Source: Saprospiraceae bacterium
Lineage (GTDB): Bacteria > Bacteroidota > Bacteroidia > Chitinophagales > Saprospiraceae
Reading direction: 5' to 3'
DNA length: 64,000 bases
Assembly: GCA_028285085.1 (NCBI GenBank)
Contig: JANQQI010000136.1
Span: 1 to 64,000, forward strand
How positions within the stretch are numbered: the first letter of the stretch is position 1; each line of letters begins with the position of its first letter. Below, piece after piece: positions 33,926 through 42,256 of the stretch. The notes under the pieces are model-generated. The model saw only the letters and a list, made by a program, of their open reading frames with translations, had not been told where the DNA came from and made no database searches. Both the position numbers and the translations under genes were made by a program.

Positions 33926-34918
33926 TTAGGATAGGGCTATCTCACGATTAAATTTCCGTCTGTATTCTAAGGGAGATAGGCCAGTGTATTTTTTGAAGAT
34001 TTTCCTAAAGGACTTCTCATCATTATAGCCTACATTATACATGACCTGATTGATATTTAAGGGAGACGATTCAAAGCTTTTTTTGGCAACCTCCACTTTA
34101 ACTCTTTGGATGTATTCAAATGGGGTATTTTGGGTTGCTTTTTTAAATCTGCGAATAAAACTCCGGATACTCACGGCAAATTGTTTGGCCAAACCTTCGA
34201 CGCTTAATTTTTCGGCAAAGTGTTCTTCAATATATTCTTGCACTTCCTTTATGGTCTGATCATTATGGTCTTTTTGCCCACTGAAAATAACGAACTGATT
34301 TTGGTTAATGCGGTCAAAATCAATCTCCGCCATTTTAGAACACCAAATAGCGGTTTCTCTTCCGTAATATTTTTCAATTAAATAAATGATCATATTCAAA
34401 AAGGAATAAGCACCACCACTGGAGTATATACCATTATCCTCACTGATAATCTTCTCAGGATGAAGTTGAATTTTCGAATATTTACTTTCGAATTGATCGT
34501 GTACTTCCCAGTGTGTCGTACAAGCTTTGCCGTTGAGGAGGCCCGTCTCGGCAAGGATAAAAGCGGAACGGCACAGGCTTACAATTGCTGCTTCGTTTTC
34601 GATTCTTCTTAACCTAATCCAGTCGATGAGCGGCTTATTTTTTACCAGCGCCTTTTCCAAATTGCCGACGATGGACGAAATGATGATCAAATCCGTTTGC
34701 TTGACTTCAGCGAGCGTTTTTGTTGGTCTCACCTCGAAGAACTGATGGCAGGTCACCGACTGATTGGCGATGCCCACCAAATCAATCGCAAAGACATCCG
34801 TCTGGGTCTTTCCAATCTTTTTAGAATAGCTATTCGCCATTTTGAAAAGATTGAGGGTACCCACTATGGTATCTAAAATCAAATGGCCCTCAGGTATTAG
34901 AATACTTAGATGCTTCAT
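33926..34918 (-). CDS. GlxA-type transcriptional regulator (DJ-1/PfpI plus AraC domain)
   Basis: A 330-residue protein. The N-terminal ~175 residues are a DJ-1/PfpI-like domain (HLSILIPEGHLILDTIVGTLNLF ... IVSLCRSAFILAETGLLNGKACTTHW), with Cys at the nucleophile-elbow position. The C-terminus is an AraC DNA-binding domain (LSVEGLAKQFAVSIRSFIRRFKKATQNTPFEYIQ and INQVMYNVGYNDEKSFRKIFKKYTGLSPLEYRRKF). A promoter (34932-34962) leaves a leader of only a few bases, so translation must start at one of the Mets at 34924 or 34918. It is divergent from an ABM-domain monooxygenase gene, its probable target. Confidence 0.9.
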   Translation of the reverse strand: MKHLSILIPEGHLILDTIVGTLNLFKMANSYSKKIGKTQTDVFAIDLVGIANQSVTCHQFFEVRPTKTLAEVKQTDLIIISSIVGNLEKALVKNKPLIDWIRLRRIENEAAIVSLCRSAFILAETGLLNGKACTTHWEVHDQFESKYSKIQLHPEKIISEDNGIYSSGGAYSFLNMIIYLIEKYYGRETAIWCSKMAEIDFDRINQNQFVIFSGQKDHNDQTIKEVQEYIEEHFAEKLSVEGLAKQFAVSIRSFIRRFKKATQNTPFEYIQRVKVEVAKKSFESSPLNINQVMYNVGYNDEKSFRKIFKKYTGLSPLEYRRKFNREIALS

Positions 34919-34931
34919 GATCATTTTTTTA

Positions 34932-34962
34932 CAAAGGTAAAACACCAATTTGGCAATTTCAA
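34932..34962 (-). promoter_or_regulatory. Promoter of the GlxA-type regulator
   Basis: On the minus strand TACCTTTG (34939-34932) matches TAnnTTTG exactly, with TTG at 34962-34960, a 20-base spacer. Transcription would start within about ten bases of the start codon, giving a nearly leaderless mRNA. Confidence 0.6.
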
Positions 34963-35010
34963 CCCCTCAAAGCGGCATAAATGACACCCTCATACTGAGT
35001 ATTCCTGCCA

Positions 35011-35018
35011 TACCTTTG
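35011..35018 (+). promoter_or_regulatory. -7 box of the ABM monooxygenase gene
   Basis: TACCTTTG matches TAnnTTTG and is identical to the -7 box of the divergent regulator. There is no good TTTG 19 bases before it; instead a small palindrome ATACTGAGTAT (34992-35002) occupies the -33 position, as expected for an activator-dependent promoter. Confidence 0.55.
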
Positions 35019-35047
35019 TGTTATTCATTCATCAAAAAATTCAAAAA

Positions 35048-35422
35048 ATGACCAATCAAGCCATCACCGTAGTTTATAAATGGATCGCAAAAGAAGGTAA
35101 AGCAGAAGAACTCCAAGCCATTTACCGCGACGTCACCCAGCAGATGCAAGCCACTGAGCCCAATGCTCTTAAAGTAGAATGCTTTTTTGACGAAACGAGA
35201 AATACACTAGTTGTTTACGATCTATTCGCAGACAGCGCAGCCCTGGCGCAACACCTAGGTACCACCGCAGCGGGACACTTTCCATCTTTACTGCAAGTAG
35301 CAACGCCTGGCCCATTTTTGTTTTGCGGGCAGGTACCCGAAGAACTACAGCAAGCCGCTCTTGGTATGGGGCTGGATGCGACCTTCGCGCCACGCATCAC
35401 TGGGTTTGACCGAAGCAACTAA
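35048..35422 (+). CDS. Antibiotic biosynthesis monooxygenase (ABM) domain protein
   Basis: A 124-residue ferredoxin-like alpha/beta protein starting MTNQAITVVYKWIAKEGKAEEL, with a second half LKVECFFDETRNTLVVYDLFADSAALAQHLGT. ABM proteins include quinol monooxygenases and haem-degrading enzymes, usually as dimers. I set the start at 35048; the Met ten codons earlier falls within the promoter's -7 box. The gene is divergent from a GlxA-type AraC regulator. The substrate cannot be inferred. Confidence 0.82.
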   Translation: MTNQAITVVYKWIAKEGKAEELQAIYRDVTQQMQATEPNALKVECFFDETRNTLVVYDLFADSAALAQHLGTTAAGHFPSLLQVATPGPFLFCGQVPEELQQAALGMGLDATFAPRITGFDRSN

Positions 35423-35437
35423 GCTTCAGAAATTCAA

Positions 35438-35469
35438 CAACCTCTGGCCACTACTCCGGTCAGAGGTTG
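35438..35469. terminator. Stem-loop between convergent genes
   Basis: CAACCTCTG and CAGAGGTTG form a 9-bp stem between the ABM gene (plus) and the HAD gene (minus). No T-tract follows on either strand, so it may be a weak bidirectional terminator or an mRNA 3'-end stabiliser. Confidence 0.45.
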
Positions 35470-35506
35470 CTGCCGTGATCTCAAAATGAAGGGTTTTAAA
35501 TTTATA

Positions 35507-36145
35507 TCAGTTGAAGATCTTTAGATCAATCTTATCAAAGGTTGGGATTGCAAAATCTACCTGTTCAAGAATTTGATTCTGATGGCGGTTGGTAAAAGCA
35601 AAGACTTTCATGCCGGCTTTTTTCGCAGCGATGATGCCGGAATTTGAATCCTCAATGGCAATGCTATTCGCGGCTTTTATATTCAGCTTTTTTAAGGTGC
35701 TGAGGTAGACATCCGGCGCCGGTTTGCCCTGTTGTTCAAATTCGGCGGAAGAAATCACATCAAAGGTCGTCGATAAATTGGCCTTTTTCAGGACCTCGGG
35801 AATGATTTTGTAAGGTGAATTGGTTGCTAGTCCTAGCTTAAATCCAGCTAGTTTCAGATTTTCAACTAAGTCCTGTATTCCAGGAATAATACATTGGTGG
35901 GTGGTGATCAGTGTGATGACCCGATCAACGACCATCTCTTCCGCTCCCGTAAGCGTTACCCCTTTCCAGGGGAATCTGCTAAACCAGAACTTCGCCACTT
36001 CGGAGGTGGTCATGCTTTTAGTAATCTGGCACAATTCGTCGCTGACTTCTACCCCCAAACTGGAAAAAACTTCTCTTTCTGCTTTTTGCCATAGAGGTTC
36101 GGAATCCACAATGACGCCATCCATATCGAAGATTACGGCCTTCAT
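35507..36145 (-). CDS. HAD-IA phosphatase (HxpB/beta-phosphoglucomutase-like)
   Basis: A 212-residue HAD hydrolase with all motifs: FDMDGVIVDSEPLWQKAE (Asp7 nucleophile, Asp9), LATNSPYK (motif II), QGKPAPDVY (Lys of motif III) and AIEDSNSGIIAA (motif IV). The cap region and the SEPLWQKAE start resemble the hexitol-phosphatase HxpB group, which dephosphorylates 2-deoxyglucose-6-phosphate and sugar-alcohol phosphates. It stands alone. The exact substrate is uncertain, as HAD phosphatases are promiscuous. Confidence 0.88.
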   Translation of the reverse strand: MKAVIFDMDGVIVDSEPLWQKAEREVFSSLGVEVSDELCQITKSMTTSEVAKFWFSRFPWKGVTLTGAEEMVVDRVITLITTHQCIIPGIQDLVENLKLAGFKLGLATNSPYKIIPEVLKKANLSTTFDVISSAEFEQQGKPAPDVYLSTLKKLNIKAANSIAIEDSNSGIIAAKKAGMKVFAFTNRHQNQILEQVDFAIPTFDKIDLKIFN

Positions 36146-36163
36146 ATCTTGTGTTCTTCTTTA

Positions 36164-36210
36164 AGAGCTTGTTTAAAATTCCATTAATTAACTACAATTG
36201 GTATTCGTTT
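36164..36210. repeat. Repeat family 2, degenerate left end
   Basis: AGAGCTTGTTTAAAATT followed by a decayed ATTAATTAACTACAA stretch matches the left end of the element at 42257. No right end is found nearby. It lies between the HAD and LysR genes. Confidence 0.4.
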
Positions 36211-36222
36211 TATCTATTTCGC

Positions 36223-37065
36223 TTAGATTTTAAGCAATTTTCCCATACTTGCAGAGACGCTTTTTTTCTTCCAAATCAAGAAAATCTTCCGATCAAATTG
36301 CTCATCTGCGATCGCCACATATTTGACGTTGGGATACTCCACCTCAATACACGGGACCAGTGAAATCCCAATCCCGGACGCTACCAAAGCCTTGGCCATG
36401 TCATCTCCTTTAGCCCGGAAGACCACATTGGGGTGAATATTTCTTTTGTTTAAACGATTTTCCACTTCACTGTATAAAGAACAGTTTGTTCGCTCAATCA
36501 GGCTCTGCCCATCGATGGCTTGCAAGGGCAATTTGTTCTTAGTGGCGAAGGGGTGATTAGCCGGCACTGCTAAAACCAATTTATCTTTCCTGATCAATCG
36601 ATGTTCAAAATCATTATGGTCAAAAGGAATATACTTTTGAAAATAGCCGTCAATGCTTTCATTCTTCAGCATCTGGTGCAGCTCCATTTCGCTATTTTCG
36701 ATGATTTGAGTTTCGATATTGGGATATAATTCATGAAAAGATTTCATCATGGGCACAATAGCGTTAAAATCAATTTCGCTGACGACCCCTAATTTCAGCG
36801 GCTTAAGATAAGTTTCAGAGAAGATACTCTCCATTTCACTCCACAGACTTAACAATTTTTTGGCCTTAGGCAATAGTTGTTTCCCTTCATCGGTCAACAG
36901 GACTTGACGATTATCCCGATAAAACAGCTTACAATTGAGTTGTTGCTCTAGTTTCTTAATGCCTGTTGAAAATGTGGATTGTACCACATGGGCTTTTTCC
37001 GCGGCGTGGGTAAAGTTACCCACATCTGCCAGAGTGATAAAGTATTTTACAAACTGCAAATTCAT
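36223..37065 (-). CDS. LysR family transcriptional regulator
   Basis: A 280-residue regulator with an N-terminal helix-turn-helix (MNLQFVKYFITLADVGNFTHAAEKAHVVQSTFSTGIKKLEQQL, residues 1-43) and a periplasmic-binding-protein-like effector domain. It most resembles the CynR/OxyR-like group. It is divergent from a peroxiredoxin gene with interleaved promoters, so it probably controls that gene and itself. The effector part has one conserved-looking Cys (NCSLYSEV), but I cannot show it is redox-active. Confidence 0.9.
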   Translation of the reverse strand: MNLQFVKYFITLADVGNFTHAAEKAHVVQSTFSTGIKKLEQQLNCKLFYRDNRQVLLTDEGKQLLPKAKKLLSLWSEMESIFSETYLKPLKLGVVSEIDFNAIVPMMKSFHELYPNIETQIIENSEMELHQMLKNESIDGYFQKYIPFDHNDFEHRLIRKDKLVLAVPANHPFATKNKLPLQAIDGQSLIERTNCSLYSEVENRLNKRNIHPNVVFRAKGDDMAKALVASGIGISLVPCIEVEYPNVKYVAIADEQFDRKIFLIWKKKSVSASMGKLLKI

Positions 37066-37103
37066 AATCTACAAAAACGATCGCTACGATTAAATAAATC
37101 TAT

Positions 37104-37134
37104 TTTGACGATACAAAGATAGCAGATACTTTTG
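37104..37134 (+). promoter_or_regulatory. Promoter of the peroxiredoxin gene
   Basis: TTTG (37104-37107), a 19-base spacer and TACTTTTG (37127-37134) match the Bacteroidota consensus exactly. It is interleaved with the LysR promoter on the other strand. The leader to the ATG at 37171 is about 30 bases. Confidence 0.75.
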
Positions 37135-37144
37135 CATTGTCAAA
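37114..37144 (-). promoter_or_regulatory. Promoter of the LysR gene
   Basis: On the minus strand TTTG (37144-37141), a 19-base spacer and TATCTTTG (37121-37114) match the consensus exactly. It overlaps the peroxiredoxin promoter over 21 bases, so the two polymerases should exclude each other. Confidence 0.75.
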
Positions 37145-37170
37145 AGAACAAAAATTTAAAACTAGAGATA

Positions 37171-37818
37171 ATGGATTTTCAAAAAAGGTTAGAAAGTATC
37201 AAGGATCGTATCGAAGGCAACATGCCTCCTGCCTATTTAAAAATCATGCACCAAGCCACGCATGATTTGGAACAATCCGGTATTCAGGAAAAGGTATTGC
37301 GTGTAGGGCAGAAAGCACCTGCATTTGAATTAATTAACCAAGAGGGTGCGACTATTTCTAGCACAGACCTCTTAAGCAAAGGGAAGCTTGTACTCACTTT
37401 TTACCGCGGCGTGTGGTGCCCTTATTGCAATGCGGATTTGGCGAATCTAAAAAAATATGCTTCCGAGATCGAGCAGTCAGGCGCAACGCTGCTAAGCATC
37501 TCTCCTGAATTACCCCAATTCCTAAAAAAGATCATCGCGATGCAAAAGCTGAATTTTGATATCCTGCACGATGATAAAAATACATTGGCGGATCAATTTG
37601 GATTGAAATTCTACTATCCCGAAGATTTAAAAGAATTGTATCGGGATAAATTCAATATTAATCTTGAAGTGCAACAGGGCAATGATGAATGGGCCTTACC
37701 AATGCCGGCAAGATTCATCATCGATCAGGAAGGGATGATTCGATACGCGGAAAGCAAACCCGATTATCGGCAGCGACCTAATCCCGACGAATTAATGGAT
37801 ATTTTAAAAAGTATTTAA
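37171..37818 (+). CDS. Peroxiredoxin-like protein (AhpC/TSA family)
   Basis: A 215-residue thioredoxin-fold protein with TFYRGVWCPYCNADL, Cys83 and Cys86, the RGxWCPYC motif of the Prx-like2/AhpC-TSA group. A helical N-terminal extension of about 45 residues precedes VGQKAPAFELINQEG. It probably reduces peroxides in the cytoplasm. The start follows from the promoter: the longer frame would begin inside the -7 box. It is divergent from a LysR regulator. Confidence 0.88.
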   Translation: MDFQKRLESIKDRIEGNMPPAYLKIMHQATHDLEQSGIQEKVLRVGQKAPAFELINQEGATISSTDLLSKGKLVLTFYRGVWCPYCNADLANLKKYASEIEQSGATLLSISPELPQFLKKIIAMQKLNFDILHDDKNTLADQFGLKFYYPEDLKELYRDKFNINLEVQQGNDEWALPMPARFIIDQEGMIRYAESKPDYRQRPNPDELMDILKSI

Positions 37819-37883
37819 ATCGGACGCCAACGCTTTGAAACGATAAATCTCTTCTGATTTCCATCTGTAGAAAAAGGTCATAA

Positions 37884-37931
37884 ATTAATAATCGATATTG
37901 AATATTAGAATAATGAATATTGATTATTAAT
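37884..37931. repeat. AT-rich long inverted repeat
   Basis: Arms ATTAATAATCGATATT (37884-37899) and AATATTGATTATTAAT (37916-37931) are 16 bp with one mismatch around a 16-base loop. It lies downstream of the peroxiredoxin gene and upstream of mdaB. It may be a terminator-like structure or a protein-binding site; nothing else is seen in the gap. Confidence 0.6.
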
Positions 37932-38062
37932 AATTTTCATCTAGCTGATCGTATCGTTCCGCTAATAAAATAGCCAATAGGTGGACTTTAGATCATGCTT
38001 AGGTGTTCTTACTAATTCTCAGTTTAGAGTTAATTATCAATATTTTCTAAAACCAATTTTTA

Positions 38063-38647
38063 ATGCAAAATATATTCATCATCAACGGTCATCAATACTA
38101 CCCATTTGCTGAAGGTAAACTCAATGGTGCTCTGGTTGATAAAGCGATTGAACATTTTCGGGGAAAGGGCTACGAGTTAAAAACGACAACGATGAAAGAG
38201 GAGTATGAGGTGGAAGAAGAAATTGAAAAGCACCTGTGGGCCGATCTCATTTTTTTACAAACCCCGGTTAATTGGATGGGTGTGACCTGGAGTTTTAAAA
38301 AATACATGGATGAAGTGTATACTGCGGGCATGTTTGGACAGCTCTGTGATGGGGACGGCAGAAGTAGGCAATCGCCCAAGGCTAATTATGGTGCTGGCGG
38401 AAAACTAACCCAGACCAAGTATATGCTTTCCCTGACTTTCAATGCACCCGTAGAAGCGTTCGATGATGAAAAAGAATATTTATTCGCCGGAAAATCAGTG
38501 GACGACTTATTGATGCCGCAGCACATGAATTTCAAATTTTTCGGGATGCAAGCCTTGCCCACTTTTGCTTGCCATGATGTCATGAAAAACCCGGAGATCG
38601 AAAATGATTTTCAACGCTTCGACGCTCACCTTAATCAGCATTTTTAG
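38063..38647 (+). CDS. mdaB: NAD(P)H quinone oxidoreductase, MdaB-like
   Basis: A 194-residue flavodoxin-fold protein starting [22 protein letters not shown], with [26 protein letters not shown] (residues 65-90) and a long [20 protein letters not shown]. These match MdaB (modulator of drug activity B), an FAD-dependent NADPH:quinone reductase that protects against quinone and oxidative stress. The stop codon is directly followed by the bestrophin ATG. With the peroxiredoxin upstream it forms an oxidative-stress neighbourhood. Confidence 0.9.
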   Translation: MQNIFIINGHQYYPFAEGKLNGALVDKAIEHFRGKGYELKTTTMKEEYEVEEEIEKHLWADLIFLQTPVNWMGVTWSFKKYMDEVYTAGMFGQLCDGDGRSRQSPKANYGAGGKLTQTKYMLSLTFNAPVEAFDDEKEYLFAGKSVDDLLMPQHMNFKFFGMQALPTFACHDVMKNPEIENDFQRFDAHLNQHF

Positions 38648-39706
38648 ATGTTAACGAAAGTAAGATACTCTACCCGGGAAATGCTCCATTGGACCCGGTG
38701 GGAAATTCTCGGATTCCTGATTTTTTCTGCCGTGGTGGTCGTCCTTTACGATGTCCTTGGACTTACCTTTTTGTATGTCCCCTGGACGCCCGTGGCCTTG
38801 ATTGGGACAGCGGTGGCTTTTATTGTTGGTTTTCAAAACAACGCGGCTTACGGTCGCATTTGGGAAGCGCGCAAGATTTGGGGCGGCATTGTCAATACTT
38901 CGCGTACCTGGGGGATGAAAACCAAGGATATGGTCACCAACGAATACGCGGAACAACAGGTGACGGAGGAGATTTTAGCGGCACATCGTAAGGCCTTGGT
39001 TTACCGCCATATTGCCTGGCTTACGGCCTTGCGGCACGCCATGCGACAACCGAAAAAATGGGAAGCGTTCGAGCAGCATCGCACCAATCGGGAATGGTCC
39101 AAGGTGATTCATATTCCTGAGAAGGTATTTAGCCTCGAGGATGATCTATTTCATTATCTGGAGGCGGATGAATGGGACTATATTTTGAGTAAAAAAAATA
39201 AGGCGGCCGCTACGCTTTATTTGCAGTCTAAACATCTACGGGAGCTTAAGGAAAAAGGATTGATTTGGGAATTTGCGTTTTTAGAATTGGAAAATGTACT
39301 GGAAGAACTATTTACCCTACAAGGTAAATCAGAGCGCATCAAGAATTTCCCCTATCCGCGTCAATATGCGACCTTGTCTCATCTTTTTGTTTGGATTTTC
39401 TTATTGCTCTTTCCATTCGGTATTGTCCCGGAATTCGCAAAAATTGCTAGTAATCTATCCGCTGACTTTTCCTGGAGTTGGTGCTTTACCTGGCTAGCCA
39501 TTCCGTTTTGCACGCTGGTATCTTGGGTGTTTCACACCATGCAACGCATTGGTACCGTTGGCGAAAATCCATTCGAAGGATCCGCAAATGACGTTCCCAT
39601 TTCGACCATTGCACGAGGCATCGAAATTGATTTACGCCAACTCATGGACGAGCCGCCGGCTTTTATTCCCAAGCAATTCCCGGAGGAAAATAATGTTCAG
39701 ATGTGA
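38648..39706 (+). CDS. Bestrophin family anion channel
   Basis: A 352-residue membrane protein. VPWTPVALIGTAVAFIVGFQNNAAYGRIWEARKIWGGIVNTSRTW (residues 53-97) is the bacterial bestrophin signature, with the neck region and the conserved Arg-Trp-Glu. Later helices (LFVWIFLLLFPFGIVPEFA) and VPISTIARGIEIDLRQLMDE complete the fold. Bacterial members are pentameric channels. The gene begins directly after the mdaB stop, so the two are translated together. Confidence 0.9.
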   Translation: MLTKVRYSTREMLHWTRWEILGFLIFSAVVVVLYDVLGLTFLYVPWTPVALIGTAVAFIVGFQNNAAYGRIWEARKIWGGIVNTSRTWGMKTKDMVTNEYAEQQVTEEILAAHRKALVYRHIAWLTALRHAMRQPKKWEAFEQHRTNREWSKVIHIPEKVFSLEDDLFHYLEADEWDYILSKKNKAAATLYLQSKHLRELKEKGLIWEFAFLELENVLEELFTLQGKSERIKNFPYPRQYATLSHLFVWIFLLLFPFGIVPEFAKIASNLSADFSWSWCFTWLAIPFCTLVSWVFHTMQRIGTVGENPFEGSANDVPISTIARGIEIDLRQLMDEPPAFIPKQFPEENNVQM

Positions 39707-39747
39707 TCATGGTCTGCAAGGCACTTTACTTTGCGCATCCTGATTAA

Positions 39748-40314
39748 TTATCGCGCGCATTTTTCTTGATAAAATTCAATTGCGCTGAGATAATTTAATG
39801 CACCTTGTTCGGTCTGGTCGTGAATGAAGCCGTTCAAGGCCGGTTGGTGTTCGGCTATGCATTGAACGATTTTCTCTTTATTCGCATTCCATTTATTATC
39901 ATCGTATTCTAAATACTCAATCAATTCTAGTTTATAAATTTTATGATTTTTTAACAGAAACTGCTCTTTACTGACGACCGGAGCTTCGTTGAGAAATAAA
40001 ATACGGGGACAAGATTTAGATACCGTAACTTCAACTCCTTGTTCATTCCTATTAATTTTCAGAATCTGATAAATGGGTTTAAATTGCGCATCCCATTTTA
40101 ACCAATTGCTATAATCTGCTTTGGAATAAGTACTCCAATAATCACCCTCTCCAACGCTAAGACTATCGGATAATAAATTCGGAACCGCTTCAACATTTTG
40201 CGCATTTAAAGCAGCGTAATATTTTTCTACCGTTAGAATATCACTAGTATTATCCTCTGCATTTTGGCAAGCCTGAAAAAATAATCCGATTATTAATAGC
40301 ATTAAAACTCTCAT
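39748..40314 (-). CDS. Hypothetical lipoprotein, possible SnoaL/NTF2-like
   Basis: A 188-residue lipoprotein (GLFFQAC, Cys16). The mature start DILTVEKYYAALNAQNVEAVPNLLSDSLSV fits a SnoaL/NTF2-like cone fold, and a beta-rich centre (IYQILKINRNEQGVEVTVSKSC ... SKEQFLLKNHKIYKLELIEY) follows. A function cannot be assigned. It is convergent with the bestrophin gene and isolated from its neighbours. Confidence 0.6.
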   Translation of the reverse strand: MRVLMLLIIGLFFQACQNAEDNTSDILTVEKYYAALNAQNVEAVPNLLSDSLSVGEGDYWSTYSKADYSNWLKWDAQFKPIYQILKINRNEQGVEVTVSKSCPRILFLNEAPVVSKEQFLLKNHKIYKLELIEYLEYDDNKWNANKEKIVQCIAEHQPALNGFIHDQTEQGALNYLSAIEFYQEKCAR

Positions 40315-40466
40315 ATCACTTTTTGTGGCAGAAGATATTCTTTGCCCGGTGAATAATCAAGCTTAGATTTTTGGGTCAATCTAGCGAAGTTTTGTGTTCG
40401 TCTAAAATTGGATTTGGTTACCGCAGTTTTTAAGGGTACCAGAATAATTTTTTTTTAAATTCACCA

Positions 40467-42206
40467 CTAATCACTCTTTATAATCTTCTCCACCACTACC
40501 CTATCCTCTTGACGAAGCATCAAGTAATACATCCCATTTTGCAAAGCACTGATATTGATTGTGGCGGGATCATGAATGGTCCAATTGGATATCTTTTGGC
40601 CAGAGATAGAATACATTTCAATTTGACAATTATTTAAGTTGGCTTGCTCAAAATGTAGCAGCCCGTTGGTTGGATTCGGATAATTTTTGAAAGAGGAATT
40701 AATGGGATTATTGGTAGAAACGAGTTGAGGGAATCGCTTTAGCTTCACCAAAGAGCGGGAGCCGGAGAAATAGATATTCCCTTGCTCATCGATGATGTGA
40801 TTGACGCCTTGGTCGTAGAAAGGGTCATCGGGAAAATCTTCTTCCATGCCGAGCAAAAGCTTCAAATCCACCTCGCCGGTATTCCAATCCAAACCGTAAT
40901 AGTAATAATTACAATCATCCTCTTTACCGGTACCGTACACCAGATTGCTACCCGAAGAATAGCACAGCACACCGTTCATATTCACCGCATCGTTCACCCA
41001 TTCCAAATCGAATTGATTGTTGAGGGTATCCCAACTGAATTTCTGTACACCTTTAAGATTATCGCAATCGTAGCCCAAGAAGCCATTGAATTGCGCAATC
41101 GCGATATCATAACCATAAGCGGTAGGCGAATTTTCAATAGATTGGAATAAATTGCTGAAGGATTGGGCATTGGGAATCGCAATGGAATCGGCAAAGTGTA
41201 AGGGCATGCCAGATATCCCCGTCCAACCCATCGGTAGCTCTCGCCAAAAGGCGATCAGATTATTGTTGGCGTGCCCATCGGCGACTACCACGAGCTGATC
41301 ATTGCCTTCGCCCCAGCCCAGTAAGGTGGGCGTGGTTCCGCTACCGTAAGCGAAATTCCCTACGGGCCCGTCATTTACAAAATCATATTCAGCCTGCCAG
41401 CCAATCGTCAGCGCCGTCCCGTCCCAGGCAAATTGAATCAATCGATGTGAGGTGACGATGTAAAAAGCATTATGCTCATCCACCGAAATCGAATTGTGGT
41501 TAATTCTTTCGTCGGGCAGGGCATCAAAAACCAAGGTATCCAGCAAGTTAAAGTCCTGATCAATGACCCCGGCATAAGCGATATTCAGGTCAGGGTCTTT
41601 TTCCGAATACCAGACGATTTGACCATCATAATTTATGTTATACATATTAACCCGATTGATGCCGTAGTCCCCAAAATCAAAGGTATCCAGCACCACAATC
41701 GGAGAATATGGATTGGTGGTATCCGCATCGGAAAATTTAAATAGCTGGGAATACTCATCGTTTGCCGGATCATAGGTTGGCTCGTAGGAGAACCAAGTCT
41801 TATTTTTGGTCAATAAGTGGTTATAACCATTTGAGCTGAGGGTATTGAAATCGAGACGAAAGCTATCGATGGCTATCAAATCTGTGCCATCATCGATCAG
41901 CTTAAAGACGTGGGTCGAATTCGAATAAAGAATAACGCTTTCACCAGTGGAATAGATCTCGGAAAGATAAATCCAGGGCGAAGTCCCACCGGTGATATCT
42001 CGGCGCATTTGGATAGCCACGCTATCACCGGGTTGGATGCCCATCAAGCAAGTAGATGCCTGGCCGTAGCTATTGCGGTGGTAAATGGGATAAGGGGATT
42101 CGGCCAGCCAGGTGTTTTGTGGCGGATCATCCGGGCAAAAGCTGGTTTGCCCAGTCGTTTCAAACACGGCCAAACAGAGTAAACCTACAGCAATCAAAGT
42201 TTTCAT
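40467..42206 (-). CDS. T9SS-exported arylsulfotransferase-like beta-propeller protein
   Basis: A 579-residue secreted protein: signal peptide (about 1-19, ending TTGQ), a large beta-rich body with repeats such as NHLLTKNKTWFSYEPT, NHNSISVDEHNAFYIVTSHRLIQFAWDG and NHIIDEQGNIYFSGSRSLVKL, reminiscent of arylsulfotransferase propellers, and a C-terminal T9SS type A sorting domain (NYPNPTNGLLHFEQ ... IEMYSISGQKI ... LQNGMYYLMLRQEDRVVVEKIIKS, about 508-578). It should be exported to the surface. An active-site His is not certain, so 'propeller protein' is the safe reading. Confidence 0.78.
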   Translation of the reverse strand: MKTLIAVGLLCLAVFETTGQTSFCPDDPPQNTWLAESPYPIYHRNSYGQASTCLMGIQPGDSVAIQMRRDITGGTSPWIYLSEIYSTGESVILYSNSTHVFKLIDDGTDLIAIDSFRLDFNTLSSNGYNHLLTKNKTWFSYEPTYDPANDEYSQLFKFSDADTTNPYSPIVVLDTFDFGDYGINRVNMYNINYDGQIVWYSEKDPDLNIAYAGVIDQDFNLLDTLVFDALPDERINHNSISVDEHNAFYIVTSHRLIQFAWDGTALTIGWQAEYDFVNDGPVGNFAYGSGTTPTLLGWGEGNDQLVVVADGHANNNLIAFWRELPMGWTGISGMPLHFADSIAIPNAQSFSNLFQSIENSPTAYGYDIAIAQFNGFLGYDCDNLKGVQKFSWDTLNNQFDLEWVNDAVNMNGVLCYSSGSNLVYGTGKEDDCNYYYYGLDWNTGEVDLKLLLGMEEDFPDDPFYDQGVNHIIDEQGNIYFSGSRSLVKLKRFPQLVSTNNPINSSFKNYPNPTNGLLHFEQANLNNCQIEMYSISGQKISNWTIHDPATINISALQNGMYYLMLRQEDRVVVEKIIKSD

Positions 42207-42256
42207 GGTCTCTGGATTAAATACGATATCAAATCAACGGCAGAATGCCTTGATTT

